Assembly: GCF_000298075.1 (NCBI RefSeq)
Contig: NZ_JH815593.1
Coordinates: 1,691,605 to 1,755,604, forward strand
Origin: Staphylococcus massiliensis CCUG 55927
GTDB taxonomy: Bacteria; Bacillota; Bacilli; Staphylococcales; Staphylococcaceae
Direction: 5' to 3'
Length of the DNA stretch: 64,000 bases
The notes beneath the pieces are model-generated. The model was not told the DNA's origin. It was given only the letters and a program-made list of their open reading frames with translations, and did not search any database. Position numbers and translations under genes: made by a program. Positions 24,471 through 34,772 of this stretch are shown one piece after another (position 1 is the first letter of the stretch; each line of letters begins with the position of its first letter).

Positions 24471-25862
24471 TTAAATATCTGTAGCTAGTTCGTCATAGTC
24501 CTTAGAGTTGTAAGTGTCTTTATCAAGCTGATTTGTAACTTTCGCTGTACCAGTACCTGCTAACATTGAATCGTTAACGTTTAGGGCTGTACGACCCATG
24601 TCGATAAGTGGTTCAACTGAGATAAGTACACCGGCTAATGCGACTGGTAAGTTTAATGCTGATAAAACTAAGATAGAAGCGAATGTGGCACCGCCACCAA
24701 CACCAGCAACACCGAATGAACTAATGATTACAACACCAATTAGAGTTAAAATGAATTTTAAATCAATTTCAACGCCTGCAACAGGTGCAACCATTACAGC
24801 TAACATTGCTGGGTAAATACCCGCACAACCATTTTGTCCAACTGATAGACCAAATGTAGCTGAGAAGTTCGCAATGCCTTCAGGTACACCTAAACGATCA
24901 GTTTGCGTTTTAATGTTTAACGGTAATGCTCCGGCACTTGAACGAGATGAGAACGCGAATGTTAATGCTTCAAGTGACTTTTTAATAAAGGTGATTGGGT
25001 TTAAACCGAGTAATGTAATGATAACTAAATGAATTAAGTACATTGCGATTAATGCGACATAAGAAGCAAGTACGAACTTACCTAACGTCCAAATAGCTTG
25101 GAAATCACTTGTCGCGATTGTATTAGCCATGATAGCTAGGATACCAAATGGTGTTAAGCGTAAAACGAATGTCACGATTGACATTACTAAGCTATAAATC
25201 GCTTCGATACCACGTTGTAGTAATTGGCCGTGTTCAGGTTGTTTACGTGCAACTCTTAAGAATGCAAAACCAATAAATAATGCAAAGATAACGACTGCGA
25301 TAGTTGATGTAGGTCTAGCACCAGTGAAGTCTAGGAAAGGATTCTCTGGTAATAATGCTAAGATTTGTTGAGGTAAGGAGCTTGCAGTCATGTCTTTAGC
25401 TTTACCTTCGATTTCAGAGCCGCGAGCGTTTTCAGCTTGACCTAGGTCAATTGTTGAAGCGTCAAGACCAAATAAGATCGCCGTGATGATACCGATGATT
25501 GCTGAAACAGCTACCGTACCGATTAGAAAAGTAAATATCCATGCCCCATATTTAGCGAAGCTTTCACCTAGTTTGATTTTAGTAAAAGCAGAGATGATTG
25601 AAATAAAGATTAATGGAATAACAATCATCTTAAGTAAAGCGACATAACCGTTCCCCACAACGCTTAGCCACTCTGAAGTTGTAGTAGTGATTTTTGAATC
25701 GACACCGTAGAATAGGTGAAGTAAAACACCAAAAAGAATACCCAAACCAAGTGCTATGAAGACACGAGTAGGGAATTTAACATGTTTTTTCGCCATAACT
25801 TGAAGACCAACTAGAAGGGCGATAAAAACAAGAATATTAATAATGATGAGAAATAACTGCAT
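24471..25862 (-). CDS. tcyP: L-cystine symporter TcyP (DAACS family)
   Basis: 463-aa cation-coupled symporter for L-cystine in the dicarboxylate/amino acid:cation symporter family. Many transmembrane helices; hallmark segments are the serine-rich re-entrant loop AFSSRSSAGALPLNIKTQ, the NQNG-type SVGQNGCAGIYPAMLAVM, and the GVAGVGGGATFASILVLSALNLPV and EPLIDMGRTALNVNDSM near the C-terminus. GAAAGAAGG precedes the ATG. In S. aureus tcyP lies directly after nfrA; here about 3.5 kb (paralogue, VOC, ALAS cassette) separates them. Confidence 0.93.
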   Translation of the reverse strand: MQLFLIIINILVFIALLVGLQVMAKKHVKFPTRVFIALGLGILFGVLLHLFYGVDSKITTTTSEWLSVVGNGYVALLKMIVIPLIFISIISAFTKIKLGESFAKYGAWIFTFLIGTVAVSAIIGIITAILFGLDASTIDLGQAENARGSEIEGKAKDMTASSLPQQILALLPENPFLDFTGARPTSTIAVVIFALFIGFAFLRVARKQPEHGQLLQRGIEAIYSLVMSIVTFVLRLTPFGILAIMANTIATSDFQAIWTLGKFVLASYVALIAMYLIHLVIITLLGLNPITFIKKSLEALTFAFSSRSSAGALPLNIKTQTDRLGVPEGIANFSATFGLSVGQNGCAGIYPAMLAVMVAPVAGVEIDLKFILTLIGVVIISSFGVAGVGGGATFASILVLSALNLPVALAGVLISVEPLIDMGRTALNVNDSMLAGTGTAKVTNQLDKDTYNSKDYDELATDI

Positions 25863-25992
25863 AACGTACCTTCTTTCTTTAATTCCGACTTATATTATAA
25901 GAATAAACAGGTATACTTAAAATATCAAGGTGAAATTCAAATTTTGTTCAAAAATATCAAAATTTAAAGAAATAGCGAACTTTATAATAAAA

Positions 25993-26027
25993 AAGCCTCA
26001 AAGGAGCGATAAACTCCTTTGAGGCTT
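25993..26027. terminator. strong hairpin terminator
   Basis: AAGCCTCAAAGGAG (25993-26006) pairs perfectly with CTCCTTTGAGGCTT (26014-26027); on the minus strand it is followed by TTTTT. It terminates the coiled-coil gene that ends at 26042. Confidence 0.92.
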
Positions 26028-26041
26028 AATTAATACAGATG

Positions 26042-27046
26042 TTACATACCAAATAAACGTTGGAAGAAACCTTTTTTCTCTTGAGGTTTTTCTTCGGCTA
26101 ATGGTGAAGATTGAGATTGATGTGATTGGCTTGTTTGCTGACTTGATTGTTGGTTGTTGTTAGAAGCAACTTGTTTCTCAGTCGCATGTTCAGTTAGGTT
26201 ATTGCTGTCAGATTTAACCTCAACTTTAGTTGGGTTAGATTCTGTAGAAGTTGTTGTAGCAGCTTGAACGTTAGATGATGAAGCTGTCTCTGATGTTTGG
26301 TTTGAAGGTTTCTGATTTTCTTTAACGTTATCTTCAACGCGTTTAAATGAATCGATTTGAGCTTTCTGCTTAGATTCGATGTTTTTAAATGATTCGTTTT
26401 GGTTTTGTTGTTCTTTTTCGATTTTCTTAAGTGCATCCATGTACTCTTTTTGTGAAGATTCAATGTTTTTAAGACTATCCGCATAATCTTTTTGAGAAGT
26501 CATAATTTGGTTCATAGTTTCAGAGTAATTATTTTGTGTTGATTCAAGGTTTTTAACTGCTTCCTGATGCGAAGCGCTAGATGTCTCGATCGCTTTTAGT
26601 GTCTCAGTATTTTCTTCTAACTTGCTTGTAATTTCACCTTGAACACCTTTAAGTTCATTTTGTTGTTGGTGAATTTGATGGATCATTTGTCCTAATACTT
26701 TACGTTCTTCTCTCATGTTACGAATTTCAGTTCGTAATTCTTCAATAAGGTATGTAATTTCGCTTTGCTCTGAAGGTAAGTTAGACGCATCGTCTTTCAC
26801 GATAACTTGTAAAAAGTCTTTTTCTTTTTCTAACTCTTCAAAAGCTAAATCGTAACTATTTGTTTGCTTAACTTTAGTCGCGATGTCTTGGAATAATTCA
26901 ATATCTTCTTCTTGGAAGTCTGTCGCTTCTCTACCGCGATATTCTGTTTTGTTTAGACGGTAACCGCGTTCTTCTAGGTGCTGTACAATCTTGCGGACTT
27001 GTTTTTCGCTAAGCTCAACTTTTTGAGCAAATTCTTTTGTTAACAT
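26042..27046 (-). CDS. RacA/DUF536-like DNA-binding coiled-coil protein
   Basis: 334 aa. Residues about 1-60 form a MerR/RacA-type winged helix (FAQKVELSEKQVRKIVQHLEERG, then YRGREATDFQEEDIELF). Residues about 85-240 are long coiled coil with a repeating pattern (KNLESTQNNY, KNIESSQKEY, KKIEKEQQNQ, KNIESKQKAQ: about 14-15 residues per unit). A low-complexity Ser/Gln/Thr region follows, and the end KKGFFQRLFGM could be an amphipathic membrane-binding helix. DNA-binding head, coil and membrane tip is the plan of B. subtilis RacA, which anchors the origin at the pole. Function here is inferred from architecture only. Confidence 0.7.
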   Translation of the reverse strand: MLTKEFAQKVELSEKQVRKIVQHLEERGYRLNKTEYRGREATDFQEEDIELFQDIATKVKQTNSYDLAFEELEKEKDFLQVIVKDDASNLPSEQSEITYLIEELRTEIRNMREERKVLGQMIHQIHQQQNELKGVQGEITSKLEENTETLKAIETSSASHQEAVKNLESTQNNYSETMNQIMTSQKDYADSLKNIESSQKEYMDALKKIEKEQQNQNESFKNIESKQKAQIDSFKRVEDNVKENQKPSNQTSETASSSNVQAATTTSTESNPTKVEVKSDSNNLTEHATEKQVASNNNQQSSQQTSQSHQSQSSPLAEEKPQEKKGFFQRLFGM

Positions 27047-27175
27047 ATGATAAACCCTTTCATTCTAAGTGTTCTTTAGAGTGACGTTAGTCTACGGCCA
27101 CTGAAACGTCAGTCTTACCTTGATACAAGTTTACCTTTTTTTAACATTGATTTCAAGCCGATGCGCGCCCTACCC

Positions 27176-27841
27176 TTATGCCTTACGTAAATCCATTTTG
27201 ACGAGTAACGGGTAGATTTTTCTACGTGGTATTTTATTCGCGAAGACGTACTTTAGAATATAATTCGATTTCACGCTCGTACCATAAATATCTTTAGTTA
27301 GTTCAATGTTTGCTTTTATATATAAGTCCATTGGAATTGGGGGACCATTACCATGCAAGTTAGGCTGGATGTAGTCTAAATGCTTTTGCTTAATGAAGCC
27401 ATGGCTACGTAAGAATTGCTTTCTAAATTGAATGTCAGGGTCTACTTGTTCTTGATTAGGGTCGCCTTCATGCGTGGACTCAAACATCATAAAGTTAACA
27501 TCTTTTTGATGAACCTTTTGAGATAATTGGTTAATCGCCTCTTCAACTTCTTCTAAAGTAAGGCTTAAAATACGTTCGCAATCAGGTGATTCCTTTGAAA
27601 TCAGATAAATTAAGAATGAGGAATTTGTTGTTGCTTCGTAGTGGGCTGTAGCTAAACTAACGACCTTATTATCTTCTAAACCGACTAAGAATACATAATC
27701 ATCTTTCGTCATATCGTTCTCAAGGGATTGCTCAAAGATCTCAGTCTTCTCTGAGACGTCATGACTGAGCTTACCTTCATATAGTGATAGCGCTTGCGCA
27801 TAGAGCGGGTCGTTCACTGAATCGATGCATTTAAATTTCAT
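27176..27841 (-). CDS. GNAT-like acetyltransferase, 221 aa
   Basis: Starts at ATG 27841 behind GGAGG (the open frame begins earlier, at 27862). The protein has GNAT-like order: an N-terminal helix pair, the strand DYVFLVGLEDNKVVSLATAHYEATTNSSFLIYLI, a central helical region, then FRKQFLRSHGFIKQKHLDYIQPNL near the end, recalling the GNAT beta-5 region. The P-loop-like Q/RxxGxG/A of true GNATs is not evident, so activity is uncertain. It lies upstream of the coiled-coil gene on the same strand, with a 130-bp gap. Confidence 0.6.
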   Translation of the reverse strand: MKFKCIDSVNDPLYAQALSLYEGKLSHDVSEKTEIFEQSLENDMTKDDYVFLVGLEDNKVVSLATAHYEATTNSSFLIYLISKESPDCERILSLTLEEVEEAINQLSQKVHQKDVNFMMFESTHEGDPNQEQVDPDIQFRKQFLRSHGFIKQKHLDYIQPNLHGNGPPIPMDLYIKANIELTKDIYGTSVKSNYILKYVFANKIPRRKIYPLLVKMDLRKA

Positions 27842-27889
27842 CTCGGACACCTCCATTTTCATAATAGTATACCATAACGTTTACCTACT

Positions 27890-27920
27890 AAAAAAAGCCG
27901 AGGACCATGTCGCTCGGCTC
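27890..27920 (-). terminator. terminator after YflT-like gene
   Basis: Minus-strand reading: CGAGCCGAGC, loop, CTCGGCTTTTTTT, directly after the stop at 27935. Confidence 0.85.
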
Positions 27921-27934
27921 GTATTGCTTAAGTA

Positions 27935-28348
27935 TTATGAGTTAAATTCAGTTTTTTCACCGATTGAAGATGCTTCTTTGATTTCTTTAGTGCTCTCATG
28001 CGCTGAATTATTATTAATTTCGTTATGAGCTTCAACGTCTCTCTTAGTGAAAAGTAAAATCTTACCGTCAATAATCGCTTTCTTATATTCGTCAATTTGT
28101 TCATCTGTTAATTTAAATTCACTTAATGCAGCGCCTTCTGTATCTTCACCGATTAAGAACTTTGCGAACTTATCACTAAATGTACCGCTAGATACTTTAA
28201 CGCGGATCTCACTGTTGTTCAGTTTTTCAGATTGTAATGTTTCTTTAGTAATTACTGTGATTTCACTATCTTCAAAACCTTCTTCTTTAACCTTATCGAT
28301 GGCTCTAAGTAAACTTTCTTCATTATCGTGTTGAGATGCTTTAATCAT
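27935..28348 (-). CDS. general stress protein, YflT (17M-like) domain
   Basis: 137 aa. The N-terminal half (ASQHDNEESLLRAIDKVKEEGFEDSEITVITKE) has the pattern of the YflT/general stress protein 17M domain; the C-terminal part is acidic and polar. A sigma-B type promoter directly upstream supports a general-stress role. Molecular function is unknown for the family. ATG 28348 has CGGAGGGG at good distance. It is monocistronic, with its own terminator. Confidence 0.82.
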   Translation of the reverse strand: MIKASQHDNEESLLRAIDKVKEEGFEDSEITVITKETLQSEKLNNSEIRVKVSSGTFSDKFAKFLIGEDTEGAALSEFKLTDEQIDEYKKAIIDGKILLFTKRDVEAHNEINNNSAHESTKEIKEASSIGEKTEFNS

Positions 28349-28386
28349 GTTTACCCCTCCGAATCGTTTTAGTTATTGTTTCTTAA

Positions 28387-28412
28387 ATACCCATAAATCT
28401 TGTTATAGAAAC
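28387..28412 (-). promoter_or_regulatory. sigma-B promoter of YflT-like gene
   Basis: Minus strand GTTTCT (28412-28407), 14-bp spacer, GGGTAT (28392-28387), matching GTTTAA-N12-15-GGGTAT at 10 of 12 positions, about 40 bp before the start codon. Confidence 0.75.
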
Positions 28413-28537
28413 GCTTTATCTTCATCTTATATCTTTCTTATACTATAGGCAATTGTTTCACTAAAATATTTAATTCATTCACGTGAATACTATTGATATC
28501 CTACTGAAAATTTGCTATCATCATACAATAATTTACT

Positions 28538-28609
28538 TGCTCATATAATCTAAAGAATATGGCTTTAGAAGTTTCTACCGTGTTGCCTTAAACGACATGA
28601 CTATGAGTA
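28538..28609 (+). ncRNA. guanine-class purine riboswitch
   Basis: The aptamer contains the conserved purine-riboswitch core: ATATAATC, AATATGG, AGTTTCTACC, CCTTAAA, GACTATG. P1 pairs TGCTCATA (28538-28545) with TATGAGTA (28602-28609), 8 bp; P2 pairs CTAAAG with CTTTAG; P3 pairs GTGTTG with CGACAT. The position equivalent to residue 74 is C (GACTATG), which selects guanine or hypoxanthine over adenine. It acts with the terminator at 28689-28722. Confidence 0.93.
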
Positions 28610-28688
28610 GCTATAAAATATACCGTGCTAAATCATGAACTCAATTGTACTTAATTGAGGGAATTTCTATATATTTATAGTTTACTTG

Positions 28689-28722
28689 TGTCCTGAGCCT
28701 CGTTTTGGTTTAGGACTTTTTT
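28689..28722 (+). terminator. riboswitch expression-platform terminator
   Basis: GTCCTGAGCC pairs with GGTTTAGGAC, 7-nt loop, followed by TTTTTT. It lies about 80 nt after the aptamer and about 225 bp before guaB, so ligand binding would block guaBA transcription. The 28723-28947 stretch holds no convincing gene; xpt and pbuX, which stand here in S. aureus, are absent. Confidence 0.85.
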
Positions 28723-28917
28723 GTTATTTACGTATCGTTTTACGATGACAGGTGAGGTAAGTTTTAAAGCGATTGAAATACTGAAATATGGTATGGTTAA
28801 GGCGTACGGTAAATTAAAATTGTTGAATCTTAGCATGCAATCTCATAGGCTTTTCAAAATGAATAAATTGTCATCATTAACCTATCAACAAATTGAGCAA
28901 AATGTGAAATAATATAG

Positions 28918-30414
<1,497 letters not shown>

Positions 30415-30436
30415 TTGATAAAGGAGTCAAATGATT

Positions 30437-31978
30437 ATGGAAATGGCAAAAGAACAAGAGTTAATTCTTGTCCTCGATTTTGGTAGCCAATATAACCAAT
30501 TAATTACAAGACGTATCCGTGAAATGGGCGTCTACAGTGAATTGCACGATCATGAAATTTCTATTGATGAAATTAAGAAATTAAATCCTAAAGGTATCAT
30601 TCTTTCAGGTGGTCCAAATTCAGTATATGAAGAAGGCTCATTTACGATTGATCCTGAAATTTATAACTTAGGTATTCCAATTTTAGGTATCTGTTACGGT
30701 ATGCAACTTACGACTAAATTATTAGGCGGAAAAGTTGAACGTGCGAAAGAGCGTGAGTATGGTAAAGCAATTATTAATGCCAAATCTGACACTATTTTCC
30801 ACGGGTTACCAGATACGCAAAATGTTTGGATGAGTCATTCTGATAAAGTCATCGAAATTCCTGAAGGTTTCGAAGTGATTGCAGATAGTCCAAGTACGAA
30901 CTTTGCTGCGATTGAAGATAAATCACGCCGTATTTACGGTGTTCAATTCCATCCAGAAGTGCGTCACTCTGAATATGGTAATGCGTTACTTGAGAACTTC
31001 GTCCGCCGTGTATGTGAATGTACAGGTGAATGGACTATGGAAAACTTCATTGAGCTTGAAATTGAGAAGATTAGAGCACAAGTTGGCGACCGTAAAGTCT
31101 TATGTGCAATGAGTGGTGGCGTTGATTCATCTGTAGTTGCAGTGCTACTTCATAAGGCAATTGGCGATCAATTAACTTGTATCTTCGTTGACCATGGTCT
31201 ACTTCGTAAAGGTGAAGGCGACATGGTTATGGAACAATTCGGTGAAGGATTTAACATGAATATTATTCGTGTTAACGCCGAAGAACGCTTCATGAGTAAG
31301 TTACAAGGTGTGTCTGATCCTGAAAAGAAACGTAAGATTATCGGTAATGAATTCGTTTACGTCTTTGATGATGAAGCATCAAAACTTGAAGGTGTAGATT
31401 TCTTAGCTCAAGGTACTTTATATACAGACGTAATTGAGTCTGGTACAAAAACAGCACAAACAATTAAATCACACCATAACGTAGGCGGTTTACCTGAAGA
31501 CATGGAATTCGAGTTAATCGAACCTATTAATACGTTATTCAAAGATGAAGTTCGTGCATTAGGTATCGAACTAGGTATTCCTGAACATTTAGTATGGCGT
31601 CAACCATTCCCTGGTCCAGGTCTTGGTATCCGCGTACTAGGTGAAATTACGGAAGACAAACTTGAAATCGTACGCGAATCAGACGCGATTTTACGTGAAG
31701 TTATTCGTGAGGAAGGTCTTGAACGTGAGATTTGGCAATACTTCACAGTATTACCTGACATCCGCTCAGTAGGTGTTATGGGTGACTACCGTACGTATGA
31801 CTATACGGTTGGTATCCGTGCCGTTACGTCTATTGACGGTATGACAAGTGACTTTGCGAGAATCGATTGGGAAGTCTTACAAAAGATTTCAAGTCGTATT
31901 GTAAACGAAGTGGATCACGTAAACCGTGTAGTGTATGACGTGACATCTAAACCACCAAGTACAATTGAGTGGGAATAA
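30437..31978 (+). CDS. guaA: GMP synthase (glutamine-hydrolysing)
   Basis: Converts XMP to GMP using ATP and glutamine. The N-terminal class I amidotransferase domain has GICYGMQ (catalytic Cys near 85) and the FHPE His-Glu pair. The ATP-pyrophosphatase domain has the SGGVDSS P-loop (near residue 230), and the C-terminal dimerisation domain ends in KPPSTIEWE. Three in-frame ATGs are possible; 30437 has the best distance to AAGGAG and gives 513 aa, as in S. aureus. Operon with guaB under the guanine riboswitch. Confidence 0.97.
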   Translation: MEMAKEQELILVLDFGSQYNQLITRRIREMGVYSELHDHEISIDEIKKLNPKGIILSGGPNSVYEEGSFTIDPEIYNLGIPILGICYGMQLTTKLLGGKVERAKEREYGKAIINAKSDTIFHGLPDTQNVWMSHSDKVIEIPEGFEVIADSPSTNFAAIEDKSRRIYGVQFHPEVRHSEYGNALLENFVRRVCECTGEWTMENFIELEIEKIRAQVGDRKVLCAMSGGVDSSVVAVLLHKAIGDQLTCIFVDHGLLRKGEGDMVMEQFGEGFNMNIIRVNAEERFMSKLQGVSDPEKKRKIIGNEFVYVFDDEASKLEGVDFLAQGTLYTDVIESGTKTAQTIKSHHNVGGLPEDMEFELIEPINTLFKDEVRALGIELGIPEHLVWRQPFPGPGLGIRVLGEITEDKLEIVRESDAILREVIREEGLEREIWQYFTVLPDIRSVGVMGDYRTYDYTVGIRAVTSIDGMTSDFARIDWEVLQKISSRIVNEVDHVNRVVYDVTSKPPSTIEWE

Positions 31979-31987
31979 TATAGACTA

Positions 31988-32025
31988 TGAAGTGCCCCTT
32001 AGGCGATTGCCTGAGGGGCTTTTTG
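31988..32025 (+). terminator. terminator of guaBA operon
   Basis: AAGTGCCCCTTAGGC pairs with CCTGAGGGGCTTTTT around a 5-nt loop, 10 bp after guaA. Confidence 0.92.
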
Positions 32026-32065
32026 AGTTGGAGGATTAAGGTTGGTATAAGGTTTAGTTGGGTTT

Positions 32066-32146
32066 GAAACTTGATGAGTAGGTCGTGATCAAGTCTCAGG
32101 GGGTTTGAAACTTGATGAGCAGGTCGTGATCAAGTCTCAGGGGGGT
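32066..32146. repeat. two 41-bp hairpin repeats (family 2)
   Basis: Units start at 32066 and 32107. Each reads GAAACTTGAT ... ATCAAGTCTC, an imperfect 10-bp dyad with the loop GAGTAGGTCGTG or GAGCAGGTCGTG. The same family forms a longer array at 45011-45169. A small hairpin GGGGGG-TATAA-CCCCC follows at about 32141-32157. Confidence 0.88.
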
Positions 32147-32188
32147 ATAACCCCCTAATGAGTCTTAAATGACTCAAGTCATTCATAT

Positions 32189-32728
32189 TCAATCATCACT
32201 TATTGACTTAGACTTATGGTCCTTAATATAAACTTTAACCATTGCGATGGAAATCCAGCTCACTAATAATATAGGTAGTATTATGATATTCATCAAACTT
32301 ACATCTAACAAATTTGTTGAAATACTTAGATGCTTTAGTTCCTTAAGCGTGTCTTTTGAAGAAGTGAAGAATTGATAAAGTGTAAAAAATATAGTTGTCC
32401 ATTGAATGTAATACTCTAACACCATGATTAATAATTCATTATAATGATTCATATTCATTATTAGTCTCACGAGATAGAAATTAATAAGACCTGAGAGTAA
32501 TATGATTATTAAACCGAGGACGAAAATACTACTTACATCATTGAGTATAACGGCAAATATGTAATAAGTTATTAGAGATGAGATAGTTATAGAAATAAAC
32601 GCGCTCATAACCATAAAAATAGCTGAGATAAAAGCTTTAAGAAATAGAAGTTTGTCTTTATGTTTCCCCGATAAAAATCCAGTAAGCAAAAAAAGAATCA
32701 ATATGGTTAATATATTTATCCAAACCAT
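32189..32728 (-). CDS. multi-pass membrane protein, unknown function
   Basis: 179 aa with about five hydrophobic helices (opening WINILTILILFLLTGFLSG; ending MNIIILPILLVSWISIAMVKVYI) and a short basic and acidic C-terminus. GGTAGG precedes the ATG. No family is recognised. It lies alone, downstream of the guaA terminator and repeats, on the opposite strand. The upstream 32729-33057 gap is AT-rich and contains only the promoter of the next gene. Confidence 0.6.
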   Translation of the reverse strand: MVWINILTILILFLLTGFLSGKHKDKLLFLKAFISAIFMVMSAFISITISSLITYYIFAVILNDVSSIFVLGLIIILLSGLINFYLVRLIMNMNHYNELLIMVLEYYIQWTTIFFTLYQFFTSSKDTLKELKHLSISTNLLDVSLMNIIILPILLVSWISIAMVKVYIKDHKSKSISDD

Positions 32729-33028
32729 GCAATAACCTACCTTTCCGAATGGGTGTTATAGAAGTTTATTCATATGAAAAACCTTGCTTTTAGTTTCATA
32801 GGTAAGAGTTTTACACATGAAGTATCTACTTATAACTTTAGAATGAGTATTTGTCTTAAATTTGATTTATTTTGATATCCTAGACAATACTATATTTAGT
32901 TAAATAACCATTGCAATAGTTACGCAAACCCTCAAATTATTATAATAATATCGCCACAAATATATTAATATTTCAAAATAATATTAAATAAACTATGTTT
33001 ATTTCTAATTCATATCTTAGTACTGTGA

Positions 33029-33034
33029 TATAAT
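33029..33034 (+). promoter_or_regulatory. -10 element of antiporter gene
   Basis: TATAAT preceded by TG (TGTGATATAAT, a near extended -10), 24 bp before the proposed start. No good -35 is seen. Confidence 0.4.
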
Positions 33035-33057
33035 AGAATTAACAATAATTTACAGAG

Positions 33058-34518
33058 GTGGCACATATCGGTACGGAGTTAATTATTTTAATATTAGGAA
33101 TCTTACTATTTACAGCGGTTGTGACAACGACGCTTTCTAATAAATTAGGACTGCCTTCTCTTATCGTGTTTCTGGCGGTCGGCATGTTTATGAACATCTT
33201 TTATAAATTTGATAATGCATACCTTGCGCAATTAATCGGTTATATCGCACTAGTCATTATTTTGTTTGATGGTGGTATTCAAACGACGAAACAAACGGTT
33301 AAACGTGCAATATCGTATGCTTCAATTTTAGCGACTATTGGTGTATTAATTACGAGTTTAATCGTGGCTTTAGGTACGATGTTCATCTTAAATATGTCAT
33401 GGCAGCATAGCTTACTTGTTGGTGCAATCGTTGGTTCTACAGACGCAGCTGCAGTTTTCAGTATTTTAGGTAACAAACGTATATCTCCAAAGATTAAAAG
33501 TATTCTCGAAGTTGAGTCGGGGACGAATGACCCGATGGCGTTATTCCTTACTATCACAATGATTAGTATTATTACGATGCCAGATGCTTCAATCTTCAAC
33601 TACATGCTCATGTTTATCTGGCAAATGTTAGGTGGCGCTTTATTAGGCCTTTTAGTCGGATACTTAACATTAAAACTTATCAATTTTATCACTTTAGAAG
33701 CGACCGGTTTATATCCAATTTTAGCGATTACACTCTCATTTATCACATTCGGTATAGCTTCATACATCCATGTTAGTGGACTTCTTTCAGTTTATGTATT
33801 TGCTTTATTCTTGGGTAATCATCCTTTAAGTTATCGCACAAGCATCATTCGTTTTGGCGAAAGTTTCGCATGGATTGGTCAGATGGCCATGTTCATACTA
33901 CTTGGGTTACTTGTTTTCCCAACCAATCTCGTTTCTGTCATGTGGGAAGGTCTACTTATCGCATTAGTTCTCATGATTATCGCAAGACCTCTAAGTGTAT
34001 GGTTAACGCTTAGTTTCACAGATCTTAAGCCTAAGGAACTTTGGTTTATTTCATGGGCAGGTTTACGAGGTGCGGTACCTATCATTTTAGCAACGTACGC
34101 CTTGCTTGATGGCGTTAAAGAAGCGAACTTGATCTTTAATGTCGTATTCTTCGTAGTTTTATTAAGTGCGTTACTGCAAGGTATGACGTTAGAACCATTA
34201 GCGAATAAGTTAGGATTGAGTAAAGGTGAAGCGGTGACGTCGCCATATCAATTTGATATGCTCGCTAGCGAAGTATCTAAAGTGGAAATCAGGGAGTATA
34301 TTATTCGTTCTCACTCTAAATGGAACGGTAAAACTTTAGCCGATCTCGATTTACCTCGTCGCGTTAATATAAACGCAGTCGTGCGTGATGATGAGCTGCA
34401 TATTCCTGACGGTAACTTTTCTTTAAAAGCCAATGATATTATCTATATACTTGCAGAAAAAGACATCCATCAAAAATTACACAAACTTCAACAAAAAGCA
34501 GAAACTCAGAAAGCATAA
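33058..34518 (+). CDS. CPA1-family K+(Na+)/H+ antiporter with RCK_C domain
   Basis: 486 aa. About 12 transmembrane helices with the CPA1 core: GSTDAAAVFSILGNKRISPKIKSILEVESGTNDPMALFL, the conserved Asp of the ion site, and WAGLRGAVPIILATYAL. Residues from about 400 onward form a TrkA-C/RCK_C domain (HSKWNGKTLADLDLPRRVNINAVVRDDELHIPDGNFSLKANDIIYILA), as in NhaP2/CvrA-type potassium/proton antiporters. The start is doubtful: GTG 33058 lies inside the only Shine-Dalgarno-like run (AGAGGTG). A terminator follows. Confidence 0.88.
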   Translation: MAHIGTELIILILGILLFTAVVTTTLSNKLGLPSLIVFLAVGMFMNIFYKFDNAYLAQLIGYIALVIILFDGGIQTTKQTVKRAISYASILATIGVLITSLIVALGTMFILNMSWQHSLLVGAIVGSTDAAAVFSILGNKRISPKIKSILEVESGTNDPMALFLTITMISIITMPDASIFNYMLMFIWQMLGGALLGLLVGYLTLKLINFITLEATGLYPILAITLSFITFGIASYIHVSGLLSVYVFALFLGNHPLSYRTSIIRFGESFAWIGQMAMFILLGLLVFPTNLVSVMWEGLLIALVLMIIARPLSVWLTLSFTDLKPKELWFISWAGLRGAVPIILATYALLDGVKEANLIFNVVFFVVLLSALLQGMTLEPLANKLGLSKGEAVTSPYQFDMLASEVSKVEIREYIIRSHSKWNGKTLADLDLPRRVNINAVVRDDELHIPDGNFSLKANDIIYILAEKDIHQKLHKLQQKAETQKA

Positions 34519-34527
34519 TATGTATAA

Positions 34528-34554
34528 AGGGCACATTATAATGTGCTCTTTTTT
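34528..34554 (+). terminator. terminator after antiporter gene
   Basis: AGGGCACATTA pairs with TAATGTGCTCT, followed by a T run, 9 bp after the stop. Confidence 0.88.
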
Positions 34555-34772
34555 AATTAATTATCAAAGGTATAAAACCTTAATGTAATTTTAAAAAATA
34601 ATTCTTAATTAGAGTTGTAGAAATTTACGTTTTATTATATAATTATTTTCAATTATAGTAGTGGCGTTTTTAACCGCCTAATATTATAAGAAATTACTCA
34701 TATATAGATAAATCCTTATGAGACTTTAGCTTTTTTTATCAAATCAGACACCATTACATGAGGAGAATGCAT

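Noticed and set aside
28474..28489. parS-like palindrome around CACGTG (TTCACGTGAA core)
   Set aside because: Only about 11 of 16 bases match TGTTTCACGTGAAACA; the outer bases that ParB needs are wrong, so I do not call a parS site.
28721..28912. 63-codon open frame between riboswitch terminator and guaB
   Set aside because: Begins inside the terminator T run, lacks a ribosome binding site and shows no similarity to xpt or pbuX that I can see.
32729..33057. Hidden gene or RNA in the 330-bp AT-rich gap
   Set aside because: No frame with a ribosome binding site and no stable hairpin; only the -10 of the next gene is recognisable.
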